Virus record (IMG/VR): IMGVR_UViG_3300042988_000148
Span: 1-57,490 of that record
Length of the DNA: 57,490 bases
From: a virus
Direction: 5' to 3' (one strand)
Shown here: positions 38,032-44,198 of the stretch, one piece after another
Position numbering within the stretch: the first letter of the stretch is position 1
Layout of the letters: each line of letters begins with the position of its first letter
Program-made: the position numbers and the translations under genes
Notes under the pieces: generated by a model
What the model was told of the DNA's origin: nothing
Databases searched by the model: none
Seen by the model: the letters and a program-made list of their open reading frames with translations, nothing else

Positions 38032-38769
38032 TTATGCACTGATGTACTTAGCACCAGTGCCATGTGCCACAACAGCAATCGACTTGGCTTTCACGCTGGT
38101 ACCAGCACACAATCCGCACTGTTCGCATGTCGTCTTCGCACCGCCTTCTGGTGTAGCAGGACACACAATCTCGCTACCCTTGACTACGTCATTGACGCTA
38201 GTGACAATGCGGAATGTACGACGACCGACTGACCAAGACAGCGAAGCTGCAGCGACAGACTCCACGCTTTCCATGTAAAGCGATGCATCGAATGCAGCAC
38301 CTTCGGTGTTAGCTTGGTGACTGTAACCGGTGTGACCTTCAGCTTCGCTGAGTAGCTCATTCCAGACCGATGCAGGCACTGCAGCACCATCACCGTAGGT
38401 GCCGATTCTCACCATACGACCCTTACCGACAGCGGCAAGGCTTTCAGCCTTAGGATATTTGCCAGCGACAAAGCCTTTGTAAACAATGACCGGGCCTTGA
38501 CCAATGACGACATAGCATGAACGATTCTTTGCCAGCTTCGCTGTAGGGTCATCGGTGGCAGTGCCACGGTGTGGACAATCGCCACAAATAGCCCTGTCAG
38601 CACCGGTTTTGGATGCATCACGTGGGTCCATATCGCTACGGATGATGTATGTCTGCACCATGTCGGCTGTCTTGGTATTGCTTGACTTCGTCAAGGCGAT
38701 GGCGACAATTGGGCTGCCATCGATCAGCGATGGGCCTTCATATACTACGTATCCGGTTGGTTTGCTCAT
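38032..38769 (-). CDS. Conserved phage protein with two Cys clusters
   Basis: The 245-residue protein starts MSKPTGYVVYEGPSLIDGSP. It has CGDCPHRG near residue 62, RSCYVVIGQGP, and near the end TTCEQCGLCAGTSVKAKSIA. The paired Cys clusters suggest metal binding. It belongs to a phage family (DUF7227-like) of unknown function. It follows its own promoter (38819-38848) and a Shine-Dalgarno hairpin at 38775-38787. Confidence 0.8.
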   Translation of the reverse strand: MSKPTGYVVYEGPSLIDGSPIVAIALTKSSNTKTADMVQTYIIRSDMDPRDASKTGADRAICGDCPHRGTATDDPTAKLAKNRSCYVVIGQGPVIVYKGFVAGKYPKAESLAAVGKGRMVRIGTYGDGAAVPASVWNELLSEAEGHTGYSHQANTEGAAFDASLYMESVESVAAASLSWSVGRRTFRIVTSVNDVVKGSEIVCPATPEGGAKTTCEQCGLCAGTSVKAKSIAVVAHGTGAKYISA

Positions 38770-38774
38770 GTTGT

Positions 38775-38787
38775 TTACCTTCGGTAA
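38775..38787 (-). promoter_or_regulatory. Shine-Dalgarno hairpin, TTACC-GAA-GGTAA form
   Basis: Minus strand TTACC-GAA-GGTAA, with the GAAGGT site inside the stem-loop, immediately before ATG 38769. It is identical to copies at 39093-39105 and 39602-39614. Confidence 0.75.
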
Positions 38788-38818
38788 GTGACAGCGACCA
38801 TCGCCGTCGATGCTTTCA

Positions 38819-38848
38819 ATTGTACGTCAAGTCAAATAACCAAGTCAA
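38819..38848 (-). promoter_or_regulatory. Leftward early promoter
   Basis: Minus strand TTGACT at 38843-38848, 18-nt spacer, TACAAT at 38819-38824, then TGAAAGC. The spacer sequence differs from the other early promoters, but the hexamers and spacing are conserved. It drives the 245-residue gene. Confidence 0.75.
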
Positions 38849-38856
38849 GCGAAGGG

Positions 38857-39087
38857 TTATTTCGAAGCCTTCAACGCAACGAAGTTGCCACGGCGGTACA
38901 CAGTTGCAACGTCATAGCATGCAGCCCATGTCACAGCTTCGCTGAATGTGAAGGTGTAATGACGCTTGGCAAAGCCTTGACCGATGACAGCAAAGCCAAA
39001 GGCTTTTTTGAGCATCAAAGCGATTTCGTCTTGCACCATGTACAAAGCAATGGCGGCTGATGTGAGGGAAATGAATGCATAAATCAT
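38857..39087 (-). CDS. Small membrane-anchored protein
   Basis: From ATG 39087 it is 76 residues: MIYAFISLTSAAIALYMVQD forms a TM helix, followed by a basic aromatic domain (KAFGFAVIGQGFAKRHYTFT) and VYRRGNFVALKASK. It is preceded by the hairpin ribosome site at 39093-39105 and by the promoter at 39136-39165, which makes a very short leader. The function is unknown. Confidence 0.7.
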   Translation of the reverse strand: MIYAFISLTSAAIALYMVQDEIALMLKKAFGFAVIGQGFAKRHYTFTFSEAVTWAACYDVATVYRRGNFVALKASK

Positions 39088-39092
39088 GATGT

Positions 39093-39105
39093 TTACCTTC
39101 GGTAA
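39093..39105 (-). promoter_or_regulatory. Shine-Dalgarno hairpin, TTACC-GAA-GGTAA form
   Basis: This is identical to the copy at 38775, with ACAT between hairpin and ATG. The stem covers the GAAGGT ribosome site. Confidence 0.75.
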
Positions 39106-39135
39106 GTGTCGCAGCAAAATCGCTGCATGGCCTCA

Positions 39136-39165
39136 ATTATACAGACCTTCGAAAAACCCTGTCAA
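39136..39165 (-). promoter_or_regulatory. Leftward early promoter, consensus
   Basis: Minus strand TTGACA at 39160-39165, 18-nt spacer (GGGTTTTTCGAAGGTCTG), TATAAT at 39136-39141, then TGAGGCCA. Both hexamers are perfect sigma70 consensus, making this the strongest promoter in the window. Confidence 0.9.
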
Positions 39166-39191
39166 GTGCAGGGTCTTTCAAAAGCTCTGCT

Positions 39192-39395
39192 TCAATACGC
39201 AATGTCTGTATCGATTGTGAGCATCACGGCATTATGCAACGCATAGCTACGTTGCAATTGACGACCGATGATGGCATTGACAGTGAAACTGTCTGTCGCT
39301 TTTTGCTCAGCAAGCAAAGCTTGAATTCGGTCACGGATGATGATTTCAAGCTCATAAGCTAAAGCTTTGTCGATGGTGATGTTGACGTTTTGCAT
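39192..39395 (-). CDS. Small helical protein, unknown
   Basis: The 67-residue protein (MQNVNITIDKALAYELEIII, then RDRIQALLAEQKATDSFTV) has a short beta start and a long helix. It follows the hairpin at 39399-39411, which overlaps the stop of the upstream gene. The function is unknown. Confidence 0.7.
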   Translation of the reverse strand: MQNVNITIDKALAYELEIIIRDRIQALLAEQKATDSFTVNAIIGRQLQRSYALHNAVMLTIDTDIAY

Positions 39396-39398
39396 TGT

Positions 39399-39411
39399 TT
39401 ACTTTCAGTAA
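39399..39411 (-). promoter_or_regulatory. Shine-Dalgarno hairpin, covarying TTACT-GAA-AGTAA form
   Basis: Minus strand TTACT-GAA-AGTAA. Compared with TTACC-GAA-GGTAA both sides of the closing pair have changed (C-G to T-A), so pairing is kept. It contains the TGA stop of the upstream gene (39405-39407) in its loop region. Confidence 0.75.
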
Positions 39412-39596
39412 GTGAAACCGACGACGACGACTTTGTCGGCCTTGACGTAGATGCAACGGCAAATGTCTTCGACATCCTTCAGCTCAAACGACTTCGTCGT
39501 CTTGTCGTATGCACCTTTGATGTACACCTTGGCGGCATCGGCTTTCCGTTTGACGTAGTCACCGGGTTTGACGTTTCGCAGAGTGATGTTTTGCAT
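39405..39596 (-). CDS. Conserved small protein, KPGDYVKRKADA type
   Basis: The 63-residue protein MQNITLRNVKPGDYVKRKAD continues AAKVYIKGAYDKTTKSFELK, DVEDICRCIYVKADKVVVVG and ends FTY. The I-T-L-R-x-V-K-x-G-x-Y-V-K-R-K-x-D-A ... V-F/V-G-F-T-Y pattern is a widespread small SH3-like phage and bacterial family of unknown function. It is the first gene of the leftward operon, behind the 39646 promoter and the 39602 hairpin. Confidence 0.85.
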   Translation of the reverse strand: MQNITLRNVKPGDYVKRKADAAKVYIKGAYDKTTKSFELKDVEDICRCIYVKADKVVVVGFTY

Positions 39597-39601
39597 GATG
39601 T

Positions 39602-39614
39602 TTACCTTCGGTAA
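39602..39614 (-). promoter_or_regulatory. Shine-Dalgarno hairpin, TTACC-GAA-GGTAA form
   Basis: Third identical copy, 5 nt before ATG 39596. It is the first translation-control element of the leftward operon. Confidence 0.75.
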
Positions 39615-39645
39615 GTTGTGACAGCACCGCTGCTGTCTGGCCTCA

Positions 39646-39675
39646 ATTGTAGCGACCTTGCAAAAGCCCTGTCAA
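39646..39675 (-). promoter_or_regulatory. Leftward early promoter, most upstream
   Basis: Minus strand TTGACA at 39670-39675, 18-nt spacer (GGGCTTTTGCAAGGTCGC), TACAAT at 39646-39651, then TGAGGCCA. It is a close relative of the 39136 and 37939 promoters and starts the leftward operon. Confidence 0.85.
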
Positions 39676-39789
39676 CTGTAGGGCTATTTAACCTTGTCGA
39701 TTGTAGGGGCTTTGTTGGCTGTCTCGCGTGGGTGATCTTCGATGGACTGGGTAGGTCGATAGGAAATCTCTATCGTATACCGCCCTTCG

Positions 39790-39818
39790 ATTGTACCCGG
39801 TATGGCTGCAAATGAGAA
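39790..39818 (-). promoter_or_regulatory. Candidate additional leftward promoter
   Basis: Minus strand TACAAT at 39790-39795, then CGAAGG, resembles the early -10 regions. With a 17-nt spacer the -35 would be TTCTCA (39813-39818), only a partial match, and it falls within the Fur-box-like palindrome. It could be an activator- or repressor-controlled promoter. Confidence 0.35.
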
Positions 39819-39826
39819 TCATTCTC
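39808..39826. promoter_or_regulatory. Fur-box-like palindrome
   Basis: The 19-mer gcaaatgagaatcattctc matches the classical Fur consensus (GATAATGATAATCATTATC) at 15 of 19 positions. It contains a perfect GAGAAT-C-ATTCTC inverted repeat. It overlaps the -35 of a candidate leftward promoter. Confidence 0.55.
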
Positions 39827-39842
39827 AACAACTTATCATTCG

Positions 39843-39865
39843 GAAACCGATTTCGAATCAGTTTC
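39843..39865. promoter_or_regulatory. Operator-like inverted repeat
   Basis: The arms GAAACCGATT and AATCAGTTTC pair except for one C-A mismatch around a TCG centre, giving a 23-bp near-palindrome. It lies 16 bp from the Fur-like palindrome. The size and symmetry fit a dimeric repressor site. Confidence 0.5.
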
Positions 39866-40289
39866 TCACATGCGTTAACGTGTTGATTTCATTACACATA
39901 TGCATCATGCGGTAAAAATACACACACACAAGCGTATTACCCAGCGCTGTAAACACGCATGCATGATCGCCTGCGCTGCACGTGCCTAAGGCGGGGGTGG
40001 GCGTGGGCCACCGGGGGTACCCGCGCTAGTTGTATACACGCATTTCCACAGAACAGGTTTTTTAGTCTGTTAACCACTACCAATTCTAGCAACCTACACC
40101 ACCTATAATGCTGCCCCACCAACACAGCAAAACAGCGCTACAATGAGTTTTCACAGACAACCAAGGGCTAGGTAGCTCCACTACGCGATAGCGCCCTACA
40201 GAGCCTTTAAAGCCTTCACCACTCATACAGGTGTTGCAAAGCTACAACACTGTATGCAATTACAGTATTGACAAGATTGGCAATAACGG
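39866..40289. other. Gene-free control region, possible origin part 1
   Basis: No supported gene is present. It has a CGTTAACG palindrome near 39873, a CA-repeat and a GC-rich block (about 39985-40030). It also has two sites one mismatch from the DnaA-box consensus TTWTNCACA: ATTTCCACA at 40042-40050 and GTTTTCACA at 40147-40155. A TTGACA at 40268-40273 could be a rightward -35, but no convincing -10 lies at normal spacing. Confidence 0.45.
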
Positions 40290-40562
40290 TAAAACTATAG
40301 GCAATGAGGGGGTAGGGGGAGTGATATAGCTCTATAGAGCCCTATAGCAATATAGAGTCCTTATAGAACAATTAACCATATAGACAATAACAACCTATAT
40401 AGATATAGTCTATACAGTCTATATAACCCCTAAAGCAATCTCGACTATAAACATTTTTGTTTCTCTTTTTGTTTCTTTCTTTTATTCTTCTTCTTGTTGT
40501 AACTTAGTGATATACTCTTTTATAGCAAGCCTACACAATATCAATAGGCAGCTATAAAGACT
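40290..40562. other. TATAG-dense A+T-rich tract, possible origin or promoter region
   Basis: About ten TATAG pentamers occur in 270 nt, many within CTATAG-type contexts, plus TATATA and TATAC variants. A pyrimidine-rich run lies at about 40453-40500. An extended -10 (TGATATACT, 40508-40516) could start rightward transcription. There is no gene. It might be an unwinding element next to the near-DnaA boxes. Confidence 0.45.
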
Positions 40563-40569
40563 ATACAGT

Positions 40570-40869
40570 ATGAAACCAAATAGAAAATCTCTTATTGATT
40601 TGTTGCTTAGAAAGAGTGAGTTGTTGCTTTCTAAAGCTGAAGTAGAAGCTAAAGGTTTGTTGTCAGTACCACCCTATTCTGTTGTATCGACAATATATAA
40701 AGCGTTGCATCGTGGCAATTTAGACAACGTTCACATTCCTCATTCAGATGTTTATTATGTAAGGTGTGCTGTTGAACAACATACAGGATATTACTTCCCG
40801 TTAGATGTTGTTGAAGAAGCCATGAGAGCTAATGGATGGCGAGATAGACGTAATACGTGGAGATATTGA
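40570..40869 (+). CDS. First rightward gene, unknown
   Basis: The 99-residue protein begins MKPNRKSLIDLLLRKSELLL and has LLSVPPYSVVSTIYKALHRG, HSDVYYVRCAVEQHTGYYFP and a C-terminal VVEEAMRANGWRDRRNTWRY. It looks helical and basic, perhaps DNA-binding, but no motif is certain. It opens the rightward late arm. No strong ribosome site is visible. The next start lies 2 nt after its stop. Confidence 0.7.
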   Translation: MKPNRKSLIDLLLRKSELLLSKAEVEAKGLLSVPPYSVVSTIYKALHRGNLDNVHIPHSDVYYVRCAVEQHTGYYFPLDVVEEAMRANGWRDRRNTWRY

Positions 40870-40870
40870 T

Positions 40871-41125
40871 ATGGCGATAAAGCGTGGTAGTGAAGAATTC
40901 AGTGGCTATAACAAACCTAAAGCAACACCCGATCATCCAACAAAGAGTCATGTTGTGTTGGCTAAAGAGGGTGACAAGGTTAAGTTGATTAGATTTGGTC
41001 AGCAGGGTGTTAAAGGCAGTCCAGATGGTAGTAAGCGCAATGAAGCGTTTAAGGCTAGGCATGCCGGTAACATTGCAAAGGGTAAGATGTCTGCTGCATA
41101 TTGGGCAGATAAGGTGAAGTGGTGA
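40871..41125 (+). CDS. Conserved phage protein (DUF6321-like)
   Basis: From ATG 40871 it is 84 residues: MAIKRGSEEFSGYNKPKATP, DHPTKSHVVLAKEGDKVKLI, RFGQQGVKGSPDGSKRNEAF and KARHAGNIAKGKMSAAYWAD. This highly basic family occurs in many phages. The H-x-K-S-H-x-V-x-A-K-E-G and F-K-A-R-H-x-x-N-I-A-K-G-K-M-S-A-A-Y-W-A landmarks are clear. The role is unknown; it is often near terminase genes as here. GGAG precedes the start. Confidence 0.85.
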   Translation: MAIKRGSEEFSGYNKPKATPDHPTKSHVVLAKEGDKVKLIRFGQQGVKGSPDGSKRNEAFKARHAGNIAKGKMSAAYWADKVKW

Positions 41126-41193
41126 GTTGTAGCAATAAGTGCTATAACTAAATGTATGAGGCAATATGTCTCTCTTTAACAAGGAAAATTGAA

Positions 41194-41445
41194 ATGGCTA
41201 CAGAAGCAGAAAAAGTTGCAAAGTATCGTGAGATGGCAAAGGACAAGACGTTGCCTCAAGATGTTCGCAATACCTATTTGGACAAGGCTAACGAGATTGA
41301 GCAGAAGGCTGCTGAGAAAGCTGGTGTTAAGTTTGCCAAGGGTGGCGCTGTTGCTAAGAAGGCTCCAATGAAGGCTGCAGCTAAGCAGCCAATGAAGGCT
41401 CCTGCAAAGCTTGCCAAGGGTGGTATGGCTAAGAAGAAGTGTTGA
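41194..41445 (+). CDS. Lys/Ala-rich protein with AKGG motifs
   Basis: From ATG 41194 (AAGGAAAATTGAA site) it is 83 residues. The helical head (MATEAEKVAKYREMAKDKTL) is followed by VKFAKGGAVAKKAPMKAAAK and a C-terminal KLAKGGMAKKKC. The tail is histone-like in its Lys/Ala/Pro content. Two copies of the AKGG motif shared with other virion-region proteins are visible. It may bind DNA or partner proteins. The function is unknown. Confidence 0.75.
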   Translation: MATEAEKVAKYREMAKDKTLPQDVRNTYLDKANEIEQKAAEKAGVKFAKGGAVAKKAPMKAAAKQPMKAPAKLAKGGMAKKKC

Positions 41446-41446
41446 C

Positions 41447-41602
41447 ATGGCTACAAAGAAACAAACAGCGAAAATTGCTAAAGTGATGGGTGAGTTCAAG
41501 GACAAGAGCCTTCACAGCGGTAAAGGCGGTAAGGTTGTGAAGAGTCCTAAGCAGGCCATTGCAATTGCTTTGTCTGAAGCTAAAGTGAAGGCTAAGAAGT
41601 AA
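41447..41602 (+). CDS. Small basic phage protein (DUF6496-like)
   Basis: From ATG 41447 it is 51 residues: MATKKQTAKIAKVMGEFKDK, SLHSGKGGKVVKSPKQAIAI and ALSEAKVKAKK. The V-M-x-E-F-K-x-x-x-L-H-S-G-K-x-G-K-V-V-K-x-P-K-Q-A-I-A-I-A-L-S-E-A pattern is a widespread small family. It starts right after the previous stop (TGACATGG) and its own stop overlaps the next start by one base. The function is unknown. Confidence 0.85.
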   Translation: MATKKQTAKIAKVMGEFKDKSLHSGKGGKVVKSPKQAIAIALSEAKVKAKK

Positions 41603-41964
41603 TGGCGCTGGGTAACGGTAAAGCTGCCAAGATTCGCAGCATTGGCACCAACTTAACAGCCGGTGTAGCCAATACCATCTACACTTGTCCGCCAAATCAC
41701 ACTGCCAAAGTTGAATTGCTATTTGTTGCTAATACAACCAGTGGTAATAAAACTGTCAGTATCAAATGGCATGACGAAAGTTTAGGTACCAGCTATTACA
41801 TTGTTGGTGGCTATACCGTTTCTTCTTATAGCTTTTTGAAGCTTGATGGTAGTTATTTGGCATTGAGTGCTGGTGACACTATGGTGATTACACCGGAAGC
41901 TGGATCAACAATGGATGCCACTGTAAGTGTTGAAGAATATTTTGATCCTATGAATGGTGGATAA
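41602..41964 (+). CDS. Small beta-rich virion-type protein
   Basis: The 120-residue protein starts MALGNGKAAKIRSIGTNLTA and has GVANTIYTCPPNHTAKVELL, FVANTTSGNKTVSIKWHDES and LDGSYLALSAGDTMVITPEA. It is a beta sandwich by pattern. This is a common phage structural-region protein, possibly a tail- or head-associated trimer. It is directly upstream of terS with a 1-nt overlap. Confidence 0.75.
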   Translation: MALGNGKAAKIRSIGTNLTAGVANTIYTCPPNHTAKVELLFVANTTSGNKTVSIKWHDESLGTSYYIVGGYTVSSYSFLKLDGSYLALSAGDTMVITPEAGSTMDATVSVEEYFDPMNGG

Positions 41965-42332
41965 TGGCTAAAGAACTAACAGAACAACATAAGCGATTTC
42001 TTGAGGTGTTGTTTGCTGATGCACAAGGCAACATCAATCAAGCTATGAAGATGGCAGGGTTCTCTGATGGCTATAGTCGTCGTCAGCTTACCAACTATCT
42101 CAAAGAAGAAATCATTGAAGCAACACAACTCTATATTGCTATGACAGCACCAAAGGCTGCTATGGCTATGATTGGTGCCATTGATGATCCCACAGAGCTT
42201 GGCTTGAAAGAGAAGATGTCTGCAGCTAAAGATTTGTTGGACCGAGCAGGTCTTGTTAAGACTGATAAAGTTCAGGTAGAATCTGGTGGTGGTGTTATGT
42301 TGTTGCCTGTAAAGGAACGTGAGGAAGACTGA
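41964..42332 (+). CDS. terS: Terminase small subunit
   Basis: The 122-residue protein has MAKELTEQHKRFLEVLFADA, then an HTH region (NINQAMKMAGFSDGYSRRQL, TNYLKEEIIEATQLYIA) and a C-terminal PTELGLKEKMSAAKDLLDRA followed by GLVKTDKVQVE. This is the typical small-subunit design: DNA-binding helix-turn-helix then oligomerisation helices. It recognises the packaging site and works with TerL encoded downstream. Confidence 0.85.
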   Translation: MAKELTEQHKRFLEVLFADAQGNINQAMKMAGFSDGYSRRQLTNYLKEEIIEATQLYIAMTAPKAAMAMIGAIDDPTELGLKEKMSAAKDLLDRAGLVKTDKVQVESGGGVMLLPVKEREED

Positions 42333-42784
42333 TGGATGCACTTGGAGTTGGAGTTTGGATATTACCTAAACCAAATCCTAAAAAGGCATATGTCAAAATT
42401 CCAAGAATGGCTCGTACCATTCCTTTTGGATATAAGGTTGATGAGGACGATCCTAAATGGCTTGCTCCTATTCCTGAAGAACTTGAAGCGTTAGAAAAGG
42501 CAAAGCAATACCTAAAGCAATACAGTCTACGTAATGTGGCTGCATGGCTTAGCAAGGTTACTGGCAGAGAGATTAGCCATGTTGGCCTAACCAAACGCAT
42601 AAAGAATGAACAGTCCCAACGACAAAGAACAGCTGCTTATCGAAAGCTTGCCAAGCGGTACAAAAAAGCCCTTGAAAAAGCGCAAGAGTTCGAACAGCGC
42701 ATCGGCACAGCGCAAGACGAAGGATACTTCGCAAGCGACGAATATAGTCGTACAAGAGATAGCTTCGCCAAACTCCCCGATTGA
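42332..42784 (+). CDS. Terminase-linked HTH-type protein
   Basis: The 150-residue protein shows WILPKPNPKKAYVKIPRMAR, TIPFGYKVDEDDPKWLAPIP, ELEALEKAKQYLKQYSLRNV and AAWLSKVTGREISHVGLTKR. The last part is a resolvase/HTH-like segment, and the C-terminus is helical and charged. I know this arrangement from marine phages beside or fused to terminase. It overlaps terL by 179 nt in another frame, where both frames appear coding. It probably contributes to DNA recognition in packaging. Confidence 0.75.
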   Translation: MDALGVGVWILPKPNPKKAYVKIPRMARTIPFGYKVDEDDPKWLAPIPEELEALEKAKQYLKQYSLRNVAAWLSKVTGREISHVGLTKRIKNEQSQRQRTAAYRKLAKRYKKALEKAQEFEQRIGTAQDEGYFASDEYSRTRDSFAKLPD

Positions 42785-44195
42785 AGAAGCAACACCAACT
42801 GAAAACGTCATCTTCAAACCCAACCCCGGCCCACAGACATTCTTTCTAGCCGCTGGTGAACGTGAAGTGTTGTATGGTGGTGCTGCTGGTGGTGGTAAAA
42901 GCTATGCTATGTTGGCTGATCCACTTCGGTATATGGCTCATCCACAGTTTTCTGGGCTGCTCCTGCGTCACACGACAGAGGAACTGCGTGAACTGATTTG
43001 GAAATCGCAGGAGATGTATCCGAAAATCTACCCCGGCATCAAATGGTCGGAGAGAAAGATGCAGTGGCAGCATCCTTCTGGTGCTAGATTGTGGATGTCC
43101 TACCTTGATAGAGACGAAGACGTACTGCGTTATCAGGGTTTGGCCTTCAGCTGGATTGGTTTTGACGAATTGACACAGTGGCATAGTCCGTTTGCGTGGA
43201 ACTACATGCGTTCTCGCTTGCGTACACCTGCTTCAGACCTCCCAATTTTCATGAGAGCCACCACCAACCCCGGTGGACCCGGTCATGCTTGGGTGAAAAA
43301 GATGTTCATTGACCCGTCTCAGCCCGGTAAAGCGTTCTACGCTACCGATTTGGAGACTGGAAAGACCATGACCTACCCAAAAGGTCACAGTAAAGAGGGA
43401 CAACCTCTGTTTAAACGGCGGTTTATCCCCGCTATGCTGACTGATAACCCCTATTTGGCTGAGGCTGGTGACTATGAGACGATGTTGTTGTCTCTTCCAG
43501 AGCACCAACGCAAGCAATTGTTGGAAGGTAACTGGGATATCTCTGAGGGTGCTGCGTTTCCTGAGTTCAACAGGGCAATTCACGTGGTTGAACCCTTTGA
43601 CATCCCTAAAACGTGGGCGAAATTCAGGGCTTGCGACTACGGCTATGGTAGCTATAGCGCTGTTGTGTGGTTTGCTGTCAGCCCAAGTGACCAACTCATC
43701 ATCTATCGTGAGCTTTATGTCAGCAAAGTGCTGGCAAAGGACTTGGCACACATGGTGTTAAGGGCTGAAGAGAACGATGGTGTCATTCGCTACGGTGTAT
43801 TGGACAGTAGTTGCTGGGCAAAGCGTGGTGACACAGGTCCATCGTTGGCTGAACAGATGATTTTGGAAGGATGCCGGTGGCGACCTGCAGATCGTAGCGC
43901 TGGTTCTCGTGTTGCTGGTAAGAATGAGTTGCATCGTCGCCTGCAACTTGATCAATTCACAGAACAACCGCGATTGGTCATCACTAGTAATTGCATTAAC
44001 ACAATTGCGCAGTTGCCTGTTATACCTCTGGATAAAAAGAATTCAGAAGATATTGATACTCGCTCTGAAGATCACCTTTATGATGCTATTCGTTATGGCA
44101 TTATGAGTAGGCCACGTAGTAGTTTGTTCGACTACAATCCTCTCACTACATCTCATGCGGGAATGCGTATGGCAGACCCCACTTTTGGATATTAA
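42606..44195 (+). CDS. terL: Terminase large subunit
   Basis: The 529-residue protein has Walker A GGAAGGGKS (residues 91-99), Walker B FSWIGFDELT (D187, E188), MRATTNPGGPGHAWVKKMF (coupling region) and the RNaseH-like nuclease (RACDYGYGSYSAVVW, GVLDSSCW, RSEDHLYDAIRYG). It packages and cuts concatemeric DNA. Residues 1-60 are Ser/Lys-rich and are encoded in the stretch that overlaps the previous gene. No later in-frame start exists before the ATPase core, so translation inside the overlap is required. Confidence 0.93.
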   Translation: MNSPNDKEQLLIESLPSGTKKPLKKRKSSNSASAQRKTKDTSQATNIVVQEIASPNSPIEEATPTENVIFKPNPGPQTFFLAAGEREVLYGGAAGGGKSYAMLADPLRYMAHPQFSGLLLRHTTEELRELIWKSQEMYPKIYPGIKWSERKMQWQHPSGARLWMSYLDRDEDVLRYQGLAFSWIGFDELTQWHSPFAWNYMRSRLRTPASDLPIFMRATTNPGGPGHAWVKKMFIDPSQPGKAFYATDLETGKTMTYPKGHSKEGQPLFKRRFIPAMLTDNPYLAEAGDYETMLLSLPEHQRKQLLEGNWDISEGAAFPEFNRAIHVVEPFDIPKTWAKFRACDYGYGSYSAVVWFAVSPSDQLIIYRELYVSKVLAKDLAHMVLRAEENDGVIRYGVLDSSCWAKRGDTGPSLAEQMILEGCRWRPADRSAGSRVAGKNELHRRLQLDQFTEQPRLVITSNCINTIAQLPVIPLDKKNSEDIDTRSEDHLYDAIRYGIMSRPRSSLFDYNPLTTSHAGMRMADPTFGY

Positions 44196-44198
44196 TAT

